Of a stretch of DNA of 64,000 nucleotides, positions 17,288-26,498 are shown piece after piece. This DNA comes from Leptospira paudalimensis (GTDB lineage Bacteria; Spirochaetota; Leptospiria; Leptospirales; Leptospiraceae). Positions within the stretch are counted from its first letter, which is position 1; every line of letters starts with the position of its first letter. Both the position numbers and the translations under genes were made by a program. Where the stretch lies: positions 466,231 to 530,230 of the forward strand of contig NZ_JAMQPR010000001.1 in the NCBI RefSeq assembly GCF_026151345.1. Direction: 5' to 3'. The notes beneath the pieces were generated by a model. That model was not told the origin of the DNA. It made no database searches and saw nothing but the letters and a program-made list of their open reading frames with translations.

Positions 17288-19108
17288 GTGACAAGTATCC
17301 CAAAAAAACCATTCCCTGGAAAATCGCGAAAAGAAGATCATTACCTTCGTATCCTTCGCCAAATGGAAACATTAGGGAAACTGGGTCATTGGGAATTTGA
17401 TTTTATCACTCAAACCATACATTGGTCTGAAGGTGTTTTTGTTATTTTAGAAATGGATCCAGTGGAAATGCCCATCTCACTTGAGTTAGGTTACAATTCT
17501 GTCCATCCCGACGATCGAGAAAAAGCAAAACAACATATGGAAGATGTGATCGAAAAGGGGATCCCATACAATTTAGAATGTCGCTTAGTAACAAAAAATG
17601 GCGCAGTTCGAACGATTCACAGCCAAGCGGAATTGGTTCGAGATAATTCCGGTAAGCCCATTCAAATTGTGGGAATATTCCAGGACATTACTGACCGAAC
17701 CGAATCTTATATACAACTCAAACAACAAGAATTACGACTCAGTTCTATTTTACAATCAGAACCAGAATGTGTAAAGGTTGTTTCCCCTGATGGAATCCTC
17801 ATTGAAATGAACCCAGCAGGGCTGAGTATGATTGAAGCAGAAATTCCAGAGGATGCGATCGGAAAAAAAGTAGAAGCATTAATTGAACCATCTGACCTTA
17901 GATTCTACCAAAGTCTTCACGAAAATGCATTAAAAGGAATTAAATCAAGTGCTCGTTTTCGAATCATTGGTATGAAAGGAACTCATCGTTGGATGGAAAG
18001 TACTGCAGTTCCTCTTACAAACCAAAAAGGCGAAATCACATCCGTATTAAGTTTAACTCGTGATATCTCTGAAAAAGTGATCAATGAAGAAAAATTAATT
18101 CGTATCAAACGAAACCAAGAAGCACTCATCAATGGAACATCGGATCTCATTTGGTCTATCGATACAAACTTTTGTTTGGTGGCAGCGAATCAATCCTTTT
18201 TAGATGTCCTCAGTTTTTTACAACAATACCCCGCTAAGGAAGGTGATTCTGTTTTAGTAAAAACTGCTGGCGAAGAATTTTATTATAAATGGAAAGAATA
18301 CTATGAAAGAGGACTCTCTGGTGAATCCTTCACTTCTTTTGAAAATTTCATAAGTCCAATCACTCATGAAGAAGAACATAGAGAAGTTTCATTTAATCCC
18401 ATACGAAATGTAGACGAAAAAATAACTGGCCTTGCTTGTTTTTCAAAAGATATCTCCAGTTTAATGCGTAAGAGTAAGGAACTGATCTTAAATGAAAAAA
18501 GGTTCCGTGTTTTAGTGGAGAATGGAGCCGATGTCATTATGATCCTGAGTCCAAGAGGACAAGGAAAATATGTTTCTCCATCGATCACAAAAGTAATGGG
18601 TTATACGGAAAAAGAAGCATTAAGTCTCAATTTGTTTGATGTTGTGCATCCAGATGATTCCCCTAAACTTAAAAAAAGATTATTTGATGTATTAGCATTA
18701 CCTCTTGGAGGTTCTTTGGCGAGTGAAACCTTTCGTGCCAAACACAAAGATGGATCTTGGAGGTATGTGGAATCAACACTTACCAATATGTTATCAGATG
18801 AATCGATAGGTGGGATCGTTGACAATTTTCATGATGTAACCGAAAAAGAAACACAATTAGAAGCCATCAAAACTCAAAACCAAAAACTAAAATCAATTGC
18901 ATGGACACAGTCACATGTGGTGAGAAGCCCATTGGCCAGGATTATGGGATTAACCCAACTCATTCGGACTGGAAGTTTGACAAAAGAGGAAGAGGATAAG
19001 AGTTTAGGTTATTTATTAGATTCTGCTAATGAGCTTGACGATGTCATTGGGGATATTGTAAGAAAGTCCCAAGAAGTGATACCACCAGAATTTAATTCGA
19101 AAACATAA
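17288..19108 (+). CDS. Four-PAS sensor protein with HisKA-like H-box but no ATPase domain
   Basis: This 606-residue cytoplasmic signalling protein contains four PAS domains at about 30-140, 147-260, 272-388 and 395-517. Each ends in a PAC-like tail such as IVGIFQDITDR, VLSLTRDISE, LACFSKDIS or VDNFHDVTEKE. A short C-terminal domain (about 525-600) carries SHVVRSPLARIMGLTQLI, an H-box-like phospho-acceptor motif. The protein then stops without N, G1 or G2 boxes. It could dimerise and accept phosphate from another kinase, or regulate one. It uses a GTG start at 17288 with a weak ribosome binding site. Confidence 0.85.
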   Translation: MTSIPKKPFPGKSRKEDHYLRILRQMETLGKLGHWEFDFITQTIHWSEGVFVILEMDPVEMPISLELGYNSVHPDDREKAKQHMEDVIEKGIPYNLECRLVTKNGAVRTIHSQAELVRDNSGKPIQIVGIFQDITDRTESYIQLKQQELRLSSILQSEPECVKVVSPDGILIEMNPAGLSMIEAEIPEDAIGKKVEALIEPSDLRFYQSLHENALKGIKSSARFRIIGMKGTHRWMESTAVPLTNQKGEITSVLSLTRDISEKVINEEKLIRIKRNQEALINGTSDLIWSIDTNFCLVAANQSFLDVLSFLQQYPAKEGDSVLVKTAGEEFYYKWKEYYERGLSGESFTSFENFISPITHEEEHREVSFNPIRNVDEKITGLACFSKDISSLMRKSKELILNEKRFRVLVENGADVIMILSPRGQGKYVSPSITKVMGYTEKEALSLNLFDVVHPDDSPKLKKRLFDVLALPLGGSLASETFRAKHKDGSWRYVESTLTNMLSDESIGGIVDNFHDVTEKETQLEAIKTQNQKLKSIAWTQSHVVRSPLARIMGLTQLIRTGSLTKEEEDKSLGYLLDSANELDDVIGDIVRKSQEVIPPEFNSKT

Positions 19109-19155
19109 GGATTTTCACTTGCCACTTTTCTGAATTTGGTTCTAATTCTGTCACC

Positions 19156-19743
19156 ATGGTTCTTTCCACATTTTTATCAGATTTGTTTTTGTCCTTAGTT
19201 TCGCTCAGTGTAGCGTATCGTTTTTTTGGTAAATCATCAATCCCATCTCGTTCCGCATTGTATGGGTTTGCGATCATAGGTATCTCTGCAGGACTTGGGT
19301 CCATTCATTTTTTAGGCATCAATACTCTCGATCCAATCTATCGTTTTTTTGTAGGCCTCTCTGGTTGTCTTGGTGTTCCACTCATCGGGCTTGCATTTTT
19401 TCATTTTTCCTTTCGTTCCATTTCGGAAAAAACTTTTTTCCTACTCATCACAATCCTTTTTGTGTTGTATTTGGTATTTGCTTACTTGGCTCCTTTGCCA
19501 ATTTATTCGACAGTCGTCGGTGGAATTGCAATGGTCATCGTACTTGTCAGTTCCATCATACGTTTTCCGAAGCACAACCAAGCAGCTACGATGGGCATCG
19601 TGGGAGCAGTTTTGTTTATATTAGCAGGATTAGTGATTGGTACGAAGGGGTCATCAGGACCTTTCCTGAACGTTGATATCTTTCATGTGTTACTTGCGAT
19701 TGCGAATTATTGTTTAGGTGAAGGAATTCGAAAAATAAGCTAG
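19156..19743 (+). CDS. Six-helix integral membrane protein, unknown function
   Basis: This 195-residue, very hydrophobic protein has six predicted transmembrane helices, short loops and few charged residues inside the membrane. I do not recognise a named family with certainty. It starts 47 bases after the PAS protein and ends 40 bases before a diguanylate cyclase gene on the same strand, so it may belong to a signalling operon. A heme or small-molecule sensing role would be a guess. Confidence 0.7.
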   Translation: MVLSTFLSDLFLSLVSLSVAYRFFGKSSIPSRSALYGFAIIGISAGLGSIHFLGINTLDPIYRFFVGLSGCLGVPLIGLAFFHFSFRSISEKTFFLLITILFVLYLVFAYLAPLPIYSTVVGGIAMVIVLVSSIIRFPKHNQAATMGIVGAVLFILAGLVIGTKGSSGPFLNVDIFHVLLAIANYCLGEGIRKIS

Positions 19744-19783
19744 ATCAATATTGATCCTTTCCGAAAGCTAACTCTGAAACGAT

Positions 19784-20797
19784 ATGGTCTCATCTCCTTC
19801 AGAGTCAACCTTAGAAAAAATACTAAAGATTCAAACAGAGCTCACTGCCGCCAATCCTGACATACCACTTCTATTAGATCTGATCACACTACGATCCAAG
19901 GAACTTGTTTCAGCTGAAGGTGCTGTATTCGAATTAGTTGAGGGCGATGATTTAGTATACCGTGCTGCGAGTGGTTCTGCTTCCAATCAAATTGGATTAA
20001 GGCTACATGTTTCTGGAAGTTTTTCTGGACTCAGTTTACAATCAAAAGAAATTTTATACTGTGTCGATTCAGAAGAAGACAACCGAGTGAATCGTGAAGC
20101 TTGTCGTGTCGTTGGCTTACGATCCATGATTGTAGTTCCCCTATACTTCGATTTAGAAGTGTTAGGTGTATTAAAGGTATTCAGTTCAAAACCTTCATAC
20201 TTTCATGATAACGATCTTCATACTCTCAATATGTTATCAGGAACAATGGCAGCTGTGTTACACAATGCTTACCGTTGGGCAGAACGTGAAAAACGATTAC
20301 AATCCATGTCCTATCTTGCAAGCCACGATACACTTACTGGAATCTACAATCGTTCTGCATTTTATGACTATTTAAGGAGAGGAATCACTCGTTTACAATC
20401 CAATCCAATTTCACTGACTGTTGCGATGTTTGATTTGGATGGTTTAAAACAAGTGAATGATACATTTGGACATGCAGCTGGTGATTTTTACATCGAACAA
20501 TTTGCGAAACGGCTTTCTAACCTAATCCAAGATCATGATATATTAGCAAGGTTAGGTGGTGATGAATTTGGATTAATTTTAATGAGTCCTGATCCAAAAG
20601 AATCAGTTTTATCGTTTTTATCCAATATTATGAAAATCGTGGAAGGGGAAGTTTTATTTAAGTCCCAAACCCTTCAAATCAGAGCAAGTGTTGGTGTTGC
20701 TCATTACCCAGAAGATGGAGCTGAACTGGAATCCTTAATTGCAAAGGCCGATGAGAGGATGTATGAGAACAAACGACAAGGAAAAAAGAACCAATAA
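19784..20797 (+). CDS. GAF-GGDEF diguanylate cyclase
   Basis: This 337-residue cytoplasmic enzyme would make cyclic di-GMP from two GTP. A GAF domain spans about 10-160. The GGDEF domain (about 170-335) starts with YLASHDTLTGIYNRSAFYDYL and has an intact catalytic motif in ARLGGDEFGLIL. Position R of the product-inhibition I-site (RxxD) is Gln here (QDHD), so feedback control by c-di-GMP is probably weak or absent. It may form an operon with the membrane protein and the PAS protein before it. Confidence 0.92.
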   Translation: MVSSPSESTLEKILKIQTELTAANPDIPLLLDLITLRSKELVSAEGAVFELVEGDDLVYRAASGSASNQIGLRLHVSGSFSGLSLQSKEILYCVDSEEDNRVNREACRVVGLRSMIVVPLYFDLEVLGVLKVFSSKPSYFHDNDLHTLNMLSGTMAAVLHNAYRWAEREKRLQSMSYLASHDTLTGIYNRSAFYDYLRRGITRLQSNPISLTVAMFDLDGLKQVNDTFGHAAGDFYIEQFAKRLSNLIQDHDILARLGGDEFGLILMSPDPKESVLSFLSNIMKIVEGEVLFKSQTLQIRASVGVAHYPEDGAELESLIAKADERMYENKRQGKKNQ

Positions 20798-20883
20798 CCT
20801 TAAGGTTCATTCTCTACCTCCCCACGTTTCTTCCTTAAATTTTTCTTTAGTTAGTTATCACTTCTTCTTGTCTAAGGGAAAAG

Positions 20884-22134
20884 ATGAATTCAAACTCCGC
20901 AATATTTACAACCCTCACATTACCAAATGGAATCATACTTCCGAATCGATTGGTGAAAGCCGCGATGGAAGAAAATTTATCCAATGAAAATTTAGAACCA
21001 GATTCCGCACTATGGAATTTATATGAAGCATGGGCAAAGGGTGGAGTTGGGACAATCATTACTGGAAATGTAATGGTAGATCATAGGTCTCTGACAGGCC
21101 CTGGTGGGGTGGTCCTCGAGTCTGGTAGTAGGTTAGATGGTTTCAAAACCTGGGCGAACAAAGCTAAATCTTCAGGTGGAAAAATCATTATGCAAATTAA
21201 CCACCCAGGTCGGCAAATATTGGCGAAGTTAGGTGGTAACGTTTGGGCTCCCTCTGCAGTTGCAGTCGATATTGGAAATCTTTCTAAACTTTTGGGTAAA
21301 CCGAAAGCGATGGATGAAACTGAAATTCTGGAAACCATCCAAAGGTTTGTAATGACAGCAAAACTCGCGGAAGAAGTTGGTTTTGATGGCGTACAAATTC
21401 ATGCTGCCCATGGGTATTTGATAAGCCAATTCCTTTCTCCTTTAGTGAATCAGCGAACAGATGTTTGGGGAGGAAGTTTAGAAAATAGAGCAAAATTTTT
21501 AATAGAAGTGATTCAATCTGTTCGTAAGAGTGTAAAACCGAATTTTATAGTATCTGTAAAAATCAATTCAAGTGATTTCCAGAAAGGTGGATTTCAATTT
21601 GAAGATGCAACGACTGTCATCAATATGATACAAAAGTTAGGTGTTGATTTTATTGAAATTTCTGGTGGGAATTATGAAGCTCCTGCCATGCAAGGTATTT
21701 CAAAAGATGGTTCCACCTTAGCAAGAGAAGCCTACTTTTTGGATTTTGCACGAGAAGTGACAAAAGTAGTATCTGTTCCCATAATGGTGACTGGTGGAAT
21801 TGTTAGAAAACAAATTGCGGAGTCTGTCATAGAATCAGGCGTGTCTCTCGTTGGGATTGCCACTGCCTTGGCTTTAAATCCAAATTTACCAATGGAATGG
21901 AAGGAAAATAAAGAATCCAGTTTTAGATTGCCGATCCCCAATTGGAAATCTAAAACTCTTACCGGTCTTGCAACAATGGCTATGGTGCGTTACCAACTCC
22001 AACGATTGGCAAAGGGAAAAATGCCGAATGTAAACCTAATTCCCTGGTTTCGGTTGATTATGGACCAAATCCGATTGTCCAAATTGACAAAACGATACAG
22101 ACATTGGTTGGATCAAAAATTAGCTTCGTCTTAA
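20884..22134 (+). CDS. NADH:flavin oxidoreductase, Old Yellow Enzyme family
   Basis: This 416-residue FMN-dependent barrel enzyme contains LPNRLVKAAMEE, the MQINHPGRQ substrate-flavin motif, DGVQIHAAHGYLISQFLSP with the HAAHGY active-site signature, NQRTDVWGGSLENRAKFL, and IMVTGGI near the C-terminal phosphate site. OYEs reduce activated C=C bonds. No 4Fe-4S or second flavin domain follows, so it is not a full dienoyl-CoA reductase. AAGGGAAAAG precedes ATG 20884. It converges on the arsenic operon, 12 bases away. The physiological substrate is unknown. Confidence 0.93.
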   Translation: MNSNSAIFTTLTLPNGIILPNRLVKAAMEENLSNENLEPDSALWNLYEAWAKGGVGTIITGNVMVDHRSLTGPGGVVLESGSRLDGFKTWANKAKSSGGKIIMQINHPGRQILAKLGGNVWAPSAVAVDIGNLSKLLGKPKAMDETEILETIQRFVMTAKLAEEVGFDGVQIHAAHGYLISQFLSPLVNQRTDVWGGSLENRAKFLIEVIQSVRKSVKPNFIVSVKINSSDFQKGGFQFEDATTVINMIQKLGVDFIEISGGNYEAPAMQGISKDGSTLAREAYFLDFAREVTKVVSVPIMVTGGIVRKQIAESVIESGVSLVGIATALALNPNLPMEWKENKESSFRLPIPNWKSKTLTGLATMAMVRYQLQRLAKGKMPNVNLIPWFRLIMDQIRLSKLTKRYRHWLDQKLASS

Positions 22135-22145
22135 TTGGAGCTAAC

Positions 22146-23180
22146 TTACATTTTTGGATAGAATCGGTCCCGAAAAGCAAGAGCCACTTTTACAAGTAGT
22201 ATTAAAGTTGGAACTTCAATCAGGGGACCAATGACTCCAACAAAAGCTGCTCCACTACTAATCCCAAAAACTCCAATTGAAACTGCGATCGCGAGTTCAA
22301 AATTGTTTCCAGTAGCTGTAAAACTGACTGCTGCATTTTTTGAATAATCAACACCTAGTTTGTATCCCATCCACAAACTTAAGAAAAACATGATGATAAA
22401 ATAAAAGAGTAATGGTATGGCAACTTGTATTACATCTTCAGTTAGTTCTAAAATCATTTCTCCTTTTAAACTAAACATCACAATGATCGTAAACAAAAGT
22501 GCAATTAAGGTGATTGGCGAAATTTTAGGAAGGAATTTTGTTTCATAGAATTCCTTTTTGTTCAATGATTCAAATCCAAAACGTAATAAAAATCCAATCA
22601 CAAATGGAATTCCTAAGTAAATTCCTACTGTTTTTGCTATCTCGGAAATTTCAATTGAGACATTCGATGAAGTGATACCAAAGTAAGGAGGTAAGATGGT
22701 AATGAATAAATAGGCATAAAAACTATAAAAGAACACTTGGAAAATGCTATTCAAAGCAACAAGTGCAGCTCCATATTCTCTATCACCATTTGCTAAATCA
22801 TTCCAAACAATCACCATAGCAATACATCTTGCCAATCCAATGAGAATCAATCCTGTTCTATATTCAGGTTCATTTTGTAAAAAGAGAATCGCTAGAATGA
22901 ACATGAGAATTGGACCGATAATCCAATTGAGCAGAAGTGAAAGAAAAAGTAACCTTCCATCTCGAAATACCTTTCCCATTTCTCTGTATTTCACTTTAGC
23001 AAGTGGTGGAACCATCATTAGGATAAGGCCAATAGCAATCGGGAGATTTGTCGTACCACTATTTAAAGAAGAAATGAAACCAACAAAGTTTGGAAAATAA
23101 TTTCCAATGAGAACACCCAAGAGCATCGCGCCAAAAATCCAAATAGTCAAAAATCGGTCTAAGAAGGATAAATGTTTCAT
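22146..23180 (-). CDS. acr3: Arsenite efflux permease, ACR3 family
   Basis: This 344-residue protein has ten predicted membrane helices and exports arsenite, completing detoxification. It carries the ACR3 signature [16 protein letters not shown] with the essential membrane Cys, the [18 protein letters not shown] stretch, and [16 protein letters not shown]. It is the last gene of the arsenic operon, starting directly after the DUF6428 stop codon with no gap. No ArsA ATPase is present, as expected for a secondary carrier. ArsR should control it through the operator at 24516. Confidence 0.94.
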   Translation of the reverse strand: MKHLSFLDRFLTIWIFGAMLLGVLIGNYFPNFVGFISSLNSGTTNLPIAIGLILMMVPPLAKVKYREMGKVFRDGRLLFLSLLLNWIIGPILMFILAILFLQNEPEYRTGLILIGLARCIAMVIVWNDLANGDREYGAALVALNSIFQVFFYSFYAYLFITILPPYFGITSSNVSIEISEIAKTVGIYLGIPFVIGFLLRFGFESLNKKEFYETKFLPKISPITLIALLFTIIVMFSLKGEMILELTEDVIQVAIPLLFYFIIMFFLSLWMGYKLGVDYSKNAAVSFTATGNNFELAIAVSIGVFGISSGAAFVGVIGPLIEVPTLILLVKVALAFRDRFYPKM

Positions 23181-23741
23181 TTAGCAACAACCAACTTTTT
23201 CTAAACTGACTTCAGATGGTTTTTTATTGCAACATGAGTTTTTTGACATTGGTTTTTCACTCACAAATTCTTCATTAAGAATAGAGATATTGGAATCTTT
23301 TTTGACGCCACAACTTTCGGATGCCTTACATTCTGTTTTTCCATCAACCAATTCCATAACAAGCTCAGTACCAACAATCTGTAAATTGGAAACAAAATAT
23401 TGCCTCATTGCAGATTTGGAATTTCCAAATTCAATTCTCAGGATTGCATCATCTGGAATCGATATTTGTTTAGAAACTTTTGTAAAAATTGAATTTATCT
23501 TTTTAAGTTCCATTGAACTAGTTTCGATTTTTTCGTTTGGCTCCAATACTTGTAATATGATTTCTTTCCAAGTATCATAGTTCCCTCCACAATCAACTGA
23601 TTCGATCGTGGCTAGTTTAAATTCAGTGATATGGTAATTTGGATAGATTCTTTCTTGGTTTTGGTATAAAAAAGTAAGTTGTAGTTCAGGATACAAATCC
23701 AAATTCTTTTTGAAATTAAGCCATGTCATTGATTGGTTCAT
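23181..23741 (-). CDS. DUF6428-type arsenic-operon protein with Cys-rich tail
   Basis: This 186-residue soluble protein resembles DUF6428 proteins that recur in arsenic operons, with the core YHITEFKLATIESVDCGG and WKEIILQVLEP. The role of the family is not established. The C-terminal 50 residues hold several Cys pairs (CKASESCG, SCCNKKP, GCC). Such pairs could bind As(III), so this might be an arsenic-handling chaperone or sensor (inference). GAGGAAT precedes ATG 23741. It sits between arsC and acr3 with very short gaps. Confidence 0.78.
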   Translation of the reverse strand: MNQSMTWLNFKKNLDLYPELQLTFLYQNQERIYPNYHITEFKLATIESVDCGGNYDTWKEIILQVLEPNEKIETSSMELKKINSIFTKVSKQISIPDDAILRIEFGNSKSAMRQYFVSNLQIVGTELVMELVDGKTECKASESCGVKKDSNISILNEEFVSEKPMSKNSCCNKKPSEVSLEKVGCC

Positions 23742-23751
23742 ATATTCCTCG

Positions 23752-24168
23752 TTAGTTTAATTTTTCGTTTACAAAATCTTCGCAATACTTTCGAATTTCT
23801 TCTCTTGTTTGTGCGAAGGCTTCTTTGATTTCGGATTCAGTTCCTATCTTTTTAGATGGATCACTGAAGTTGTGATGGAATCGTTTTGCATCACTGGGAA
23901 AATAAGGACAGTTTTCTTTGGCGTGATCACATACAGTGATCAAATAATCAAAGGATATGTCTTTGTATTCGTTGATATGGTTTGAGGTATGATTGGAAAT
24001 ATCAATTCCGACTTCATTCATGGTAGAAATCGCTTTTGGATTCACTCCATGAGTTTCGATACCTGCACTATACACATTGGCTTTCTCTTTTGCATAAAAT
24101 CGCATCCAACCTTCAGCGATTTGGCTTCTACAACTATTACCTGTACATAGGATTAAAATATTTTTCAT
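23752..24168 (-). CDS. arsC: Arsenate reductase, thioredoxin-coupled (LMW-PTP fold)
   Basis: This 138-residue enzyme reduces arsenate to arsenite. Its N-terminus is a phosphatase P-loop, CTGNSCR (Cys8-Arg14). A second pair of Cys at 80 and 87 (VCDHAKENC) matches the thioredoxin-linked ArsC of the S. aureus type, where three Cys shuttle the disulfide. The frame is open upstream to 24291, but ATG 24168 lies one base past the arsR stop and starts at the family-typical MKNILILC. Confidence 0.93.
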   Translation of the reverse strand: MKNILILCTGNSCRSQIAEGWMRFYAKEKANVYSAGIETHGVNPKAISTMNEVGIDISNHTSNHINEYKDISFDYLITVCDHAKENCPYFPSDAKRFHHNFSDPSKKIGTESEIKEAFAQTREEIRKYCEDFVNEKLN

Positions 24169-24169
24169 T

Positions 24170-24511
24170 TTAACAACAGCTCCCATTTTCTCGTTGAAAT
24201 TCTTTGATCGTATTGAGTGATAAAATAAGTGCGTCTGACATCTGATTGAAGTTTTCCCAGTTGATACAATAACAGGAACTTGTTCCCTCAACTTCCCCTT
24301 TTACAAGTCCACCTTCCTTTAATTCTTTTAAGTGTTGTGAAACCGTCGATTGTGCCAGAGGCAGTACATCAACTAGCTCCCCACAAACGCAAGTTTGGCG
24401 TTTTGCCAATACTTCTAAAATCGCAATCCTTGCTGGATGTGATAAGAGTTTGGCAAAGGAGGCAAAACTCTGGATGGGAGTCGGGAATTCTGTTTTTTTG
24501 TTCAAGGCCAT
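24170..24511 (-). CDS. arsR: Arsenic-responsive repressor ArsR
   Basis: This 113-residue winged-helix repressor contains a metal-binding CVC motif (Cys41, Cys43) at the start of the DNA-binding helix region, then VLPLAQSTVSQHLKELKEGGLV, and ends in a GSCC tail that may add a ligand. Arsenite binding should release it from the operator, opening arsC-DUF6428-acr3. The frame is open further upstream, but ATG 24511 is the natural start because the operator palindrome overlaps the upstream sequence. Confidence 0.93.
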   Translation of the reverse strand: MALNKKTEFPTPIQSFASFAKLLSHPARIAILEVLAKRQTCVCGELVDVLPLAQSTVSQHLKELKEGGLVKGEVEGTSSCYCINWENFNQMSDALILSLNTIKEFQRENGSCC

Positions 24512-24515
24512 TGTA

Positions 24516-24533
24516 TATCGTAAATATACGATA
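24516..24533 (-). promoter_or_regulatory. ArsR operator palindrome
   Basis: A perfect inverted repeat, TATCGTA-aata-TACGATA, lies 4 bases before the arsR start. This size, spacing and position match classical ArsR sites, so autorepression is expected. Confidence 0.8.
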
Positions 24534-24644
24534 AAAGAAAAATGACCGAATCGGTCAAGGGAAAAAATGGTCTTTTTCTTATGAATGGAATCCTTCGAAG
24601 GGATAAGCCCCAAAATTCGATTAGGAACGGTGAAGTTCAGTTTG

Positions 24645-24690
24645 CAACAACATCCATTCTCAAATTTAACTCGAAAATGGATGATTGTTA
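24645..24690 (-). terminator. Possible weak terminator after the 24700-25506 gene
   Basis: An imperfect hairpin pairs ATCCATT (24652-24658) with AATGGAT (24676-24682), with further AACAA/TTGTT pairing outside. It lies downstream of the minus-strand gene ending at 24700, but no real T run follows. Confidence 0.35.
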
Positions 24691-24699
24691 GTCATTAGA

Positions 24700-25506
24700 T
24701 TAGATTCCGGAACCGTCCGGGATGACCACGGGATCATCGGATGTTGGAGTGTCTGGTTTGACATCGGCTGGGGAGTAGTGTTGGTCACTTGGTTTTGGTC
24801 TCGAATCAAATTCTGTACCATTCGGTTTGTGGTTTCCTTCAACCGAAAATAACCAACCATCATCCTGTTTTTGAGAGATACCTTGTTCATGTGGAAAAGT
24901 TTCAATCGGACGGATTGTGATAGAAATATACTGTATGAGTCTTTCATCTTTGACAGGGTCGAGATACGCCAAACTATCGTTACGCCATCGATTTTTAGCC
25001 CGAGGTTCTCTGCGAAAACTTTTCATCACCATATCCAAGTCTTTCGCATATTTAGAAAATAAAACGCGAGTAGTTTTGGCCTGGATTACATAATACATTC
25101 CACCTTTTCTGTGGAATAAAAAACGGTTTGAGATTGTTTGTTTATTTTCTGTATAATGCAAAACAACAAAAGTTGATTCATCAAACCCAGCAATTTCATT
25201 TTCCAAAACCTTTTCGCGTACTAGTTTTAGATCAGGGTATTTTGTTAAAAATGTATCAACTGTTTCTTCAATAAAGCGATCGATGTCATAATCTTTGGTT
25301 CGGCGAGCCACATCAATTTGCAAAATGGCTTCACGGTTGGATTTAGCGATTTGGATGCGAACCGTGTCCGTATATCGTAATACAGACTTTGCCCAACCTC
25401 TAGGGTATTCAAAGGCAAATCCGAGTGAGTCTTCAACCCAAGTGGCAGCTTCCAATCCCGTGATAGTAAGACATAATATAAATACTAGGCAAAGTCGCTT
25501 TTTCAT
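24700..25506 (-). CDS. Secreted protein with PsbP/DcrB-like domain
   Basis: This 268-residue protein has a Sec signal peptide at about 1-20 (CLTITGLEAATW) from ATG 25506; the 30 bases of open frame beyond it add no better start. Residues 21-175 show DSLGFAFEYPRGW and alternating strands typical of the PsbP/DcrB fold in bacterial secreted proteins. The C-terminal 60 residues are Pro- and Asp-rich and likely disordered. It lies 29 bases downstream of the epimerase gene and could be in its operon. Function is unknown. Confidence 0.7.
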   Translation of the reverse strand: MKKRLCLVFILCLTITGLEAATWVEDSLGFAFEYPRGWAKSVLRYTDTVRIQIAKSNREAILQIDVARRTKDYDIDRFIEETVDTFLTKYPDLKLVREKVLENEIAGFDESTFVVLHYTENKQTISNRFLFHRKGGMYYVIQAKTTRVLFSKYAKDLDMVMKSFRREPRAKNRWRNDSLAYLDPVKDERLIQYISITIRPIETFPHEQGISQKQDDGWLFSVEGNHKPNGTEFDSRPKPSDQHYSPADVKPDTPTSDDPVVIPDGSGI

Positions 25507-25535
25507 ACTGAATATATCGGCTAAGTCTCCTACCA

Positions 25536-26498
25536 TTATTGATAGTCAAGTAACCCTTTTCGTAAATCTGATTTTGGAAAAGTTCCAATCTTTTCCCAGG
25601 AACTCTCATCATAAATTGCCACAGATTCGAGAAGTGGTTGTAGGGGAGAACCGTGGTAAGGTTTTTTTCGGATCCAACTCATCAAACGAAAGACAAGTTC
25701 CACAAGTTTGGACCAAACACCCGAAACAGGAATAGGCAATAATCGTTTTTTTGTGATCCCCAATTCTTGGAAAGTTTGGATCACTCCTTGGATTGTCACA
25801 AATTCAGGATGGGAAAACACATAAACTTTTTCTGGTTTTTTTCCATCTAAACATTGTTTGGTCCAAAGATAAATTGCCGCAGTTGCATCCTCAATGTGTA
25901 AGATCGATTTTTTACGAATGGGAGGGATTTTTGGATACACTCCTTTTTTCATCAAGGATTTGAGTTTGGAAACAAAACTTTTGGTTCCTTTGCCGTAAAT
26001 ACTTGCCAGTCTCAGTACTGAATAATTTTCACCACTTTGGAAAACAAAATCTTCGGCCAAAGCTTTTGTTTTTGCATAGATAGTGGTTCCATGTCTTTCA
26101 CTCTGCAGATTCAAGTTGATCTCTTTGGATCCATAAACAGAAATACTACTCACAAATCCAAAGTGAGGGATTTTATTTTGAACTGCATAAGAAACAAGGT
26201 GTTTTGTAGCATTCACATTAATCTGGTAATAAGTCTCTTCGTTTACCTTTGCACCCGATACAACAGCTGCTAAGTGGAGAATAAGATGAATCGATTCTGA
26301 AAGATTAAAATCTTTTGGATCTTGGATCGTTGCTAAGTTTCTTTCATAAAACTTAAAATTTTGATGATGGCGTATCGATTCAGGAAAATTGGCGTAGTTG
26401 GTTCCAATCGCTATGATTTTGTAATCAGGGATTAACTTTTGTATCAAAGCTTTGCCAAGGACTCCACTTCCACCTGTGATGAGAATTGTTTTTTTCAT
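25536..26498 (-). CDS. NAD-dependent epimerase/dehydratase family protein
   Basis: This 320-residue extended-SDR has the N-terminal ILITGGSGVLGKALIQKL NAD-binding motif, FVSSISVYG with the catalytic Ser, a YAKTKALAEDF Tyr/Lys pair, and LRLASIYGKG. Such proteins act on nucleotide sugars or quinone-related substrates, and the substrate here is unknown. ATG 26498 overlaps the DUF445 stop codon by ATGA, so the pair is translationally coupled. A Leptospira cell-envelope sugar role is possible. Confidence 0.9.
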   Translation of the reverse strand: MKKTILITGGSGVLGKALIQKLIPDYKIIAIGTNYANFPESIRHHQNFKFYERNLATIQDPKDFNLSESIHLILHLAAVVSGAKVNEETYYQINVNATKHLVSYAVQNKIPHFGFVSSISVYGSKEINLNLQSERHGTTIYAKTKALAEDFVFQSGENYSVLRLASIYGKGTKSFVSKLKSLMKKGVYPKIPPIRKKSILHIEDATAAIYLWTKQCLDGKKPEKVYVFSHPEFVTIQGVIQTFQELGITKKRLLPIPVSGVWSKLVELVFRLMSWIRKKPYHGSPLQPLLESVAIYDESSWEKIGTFPKSDLRKGLLDYQ

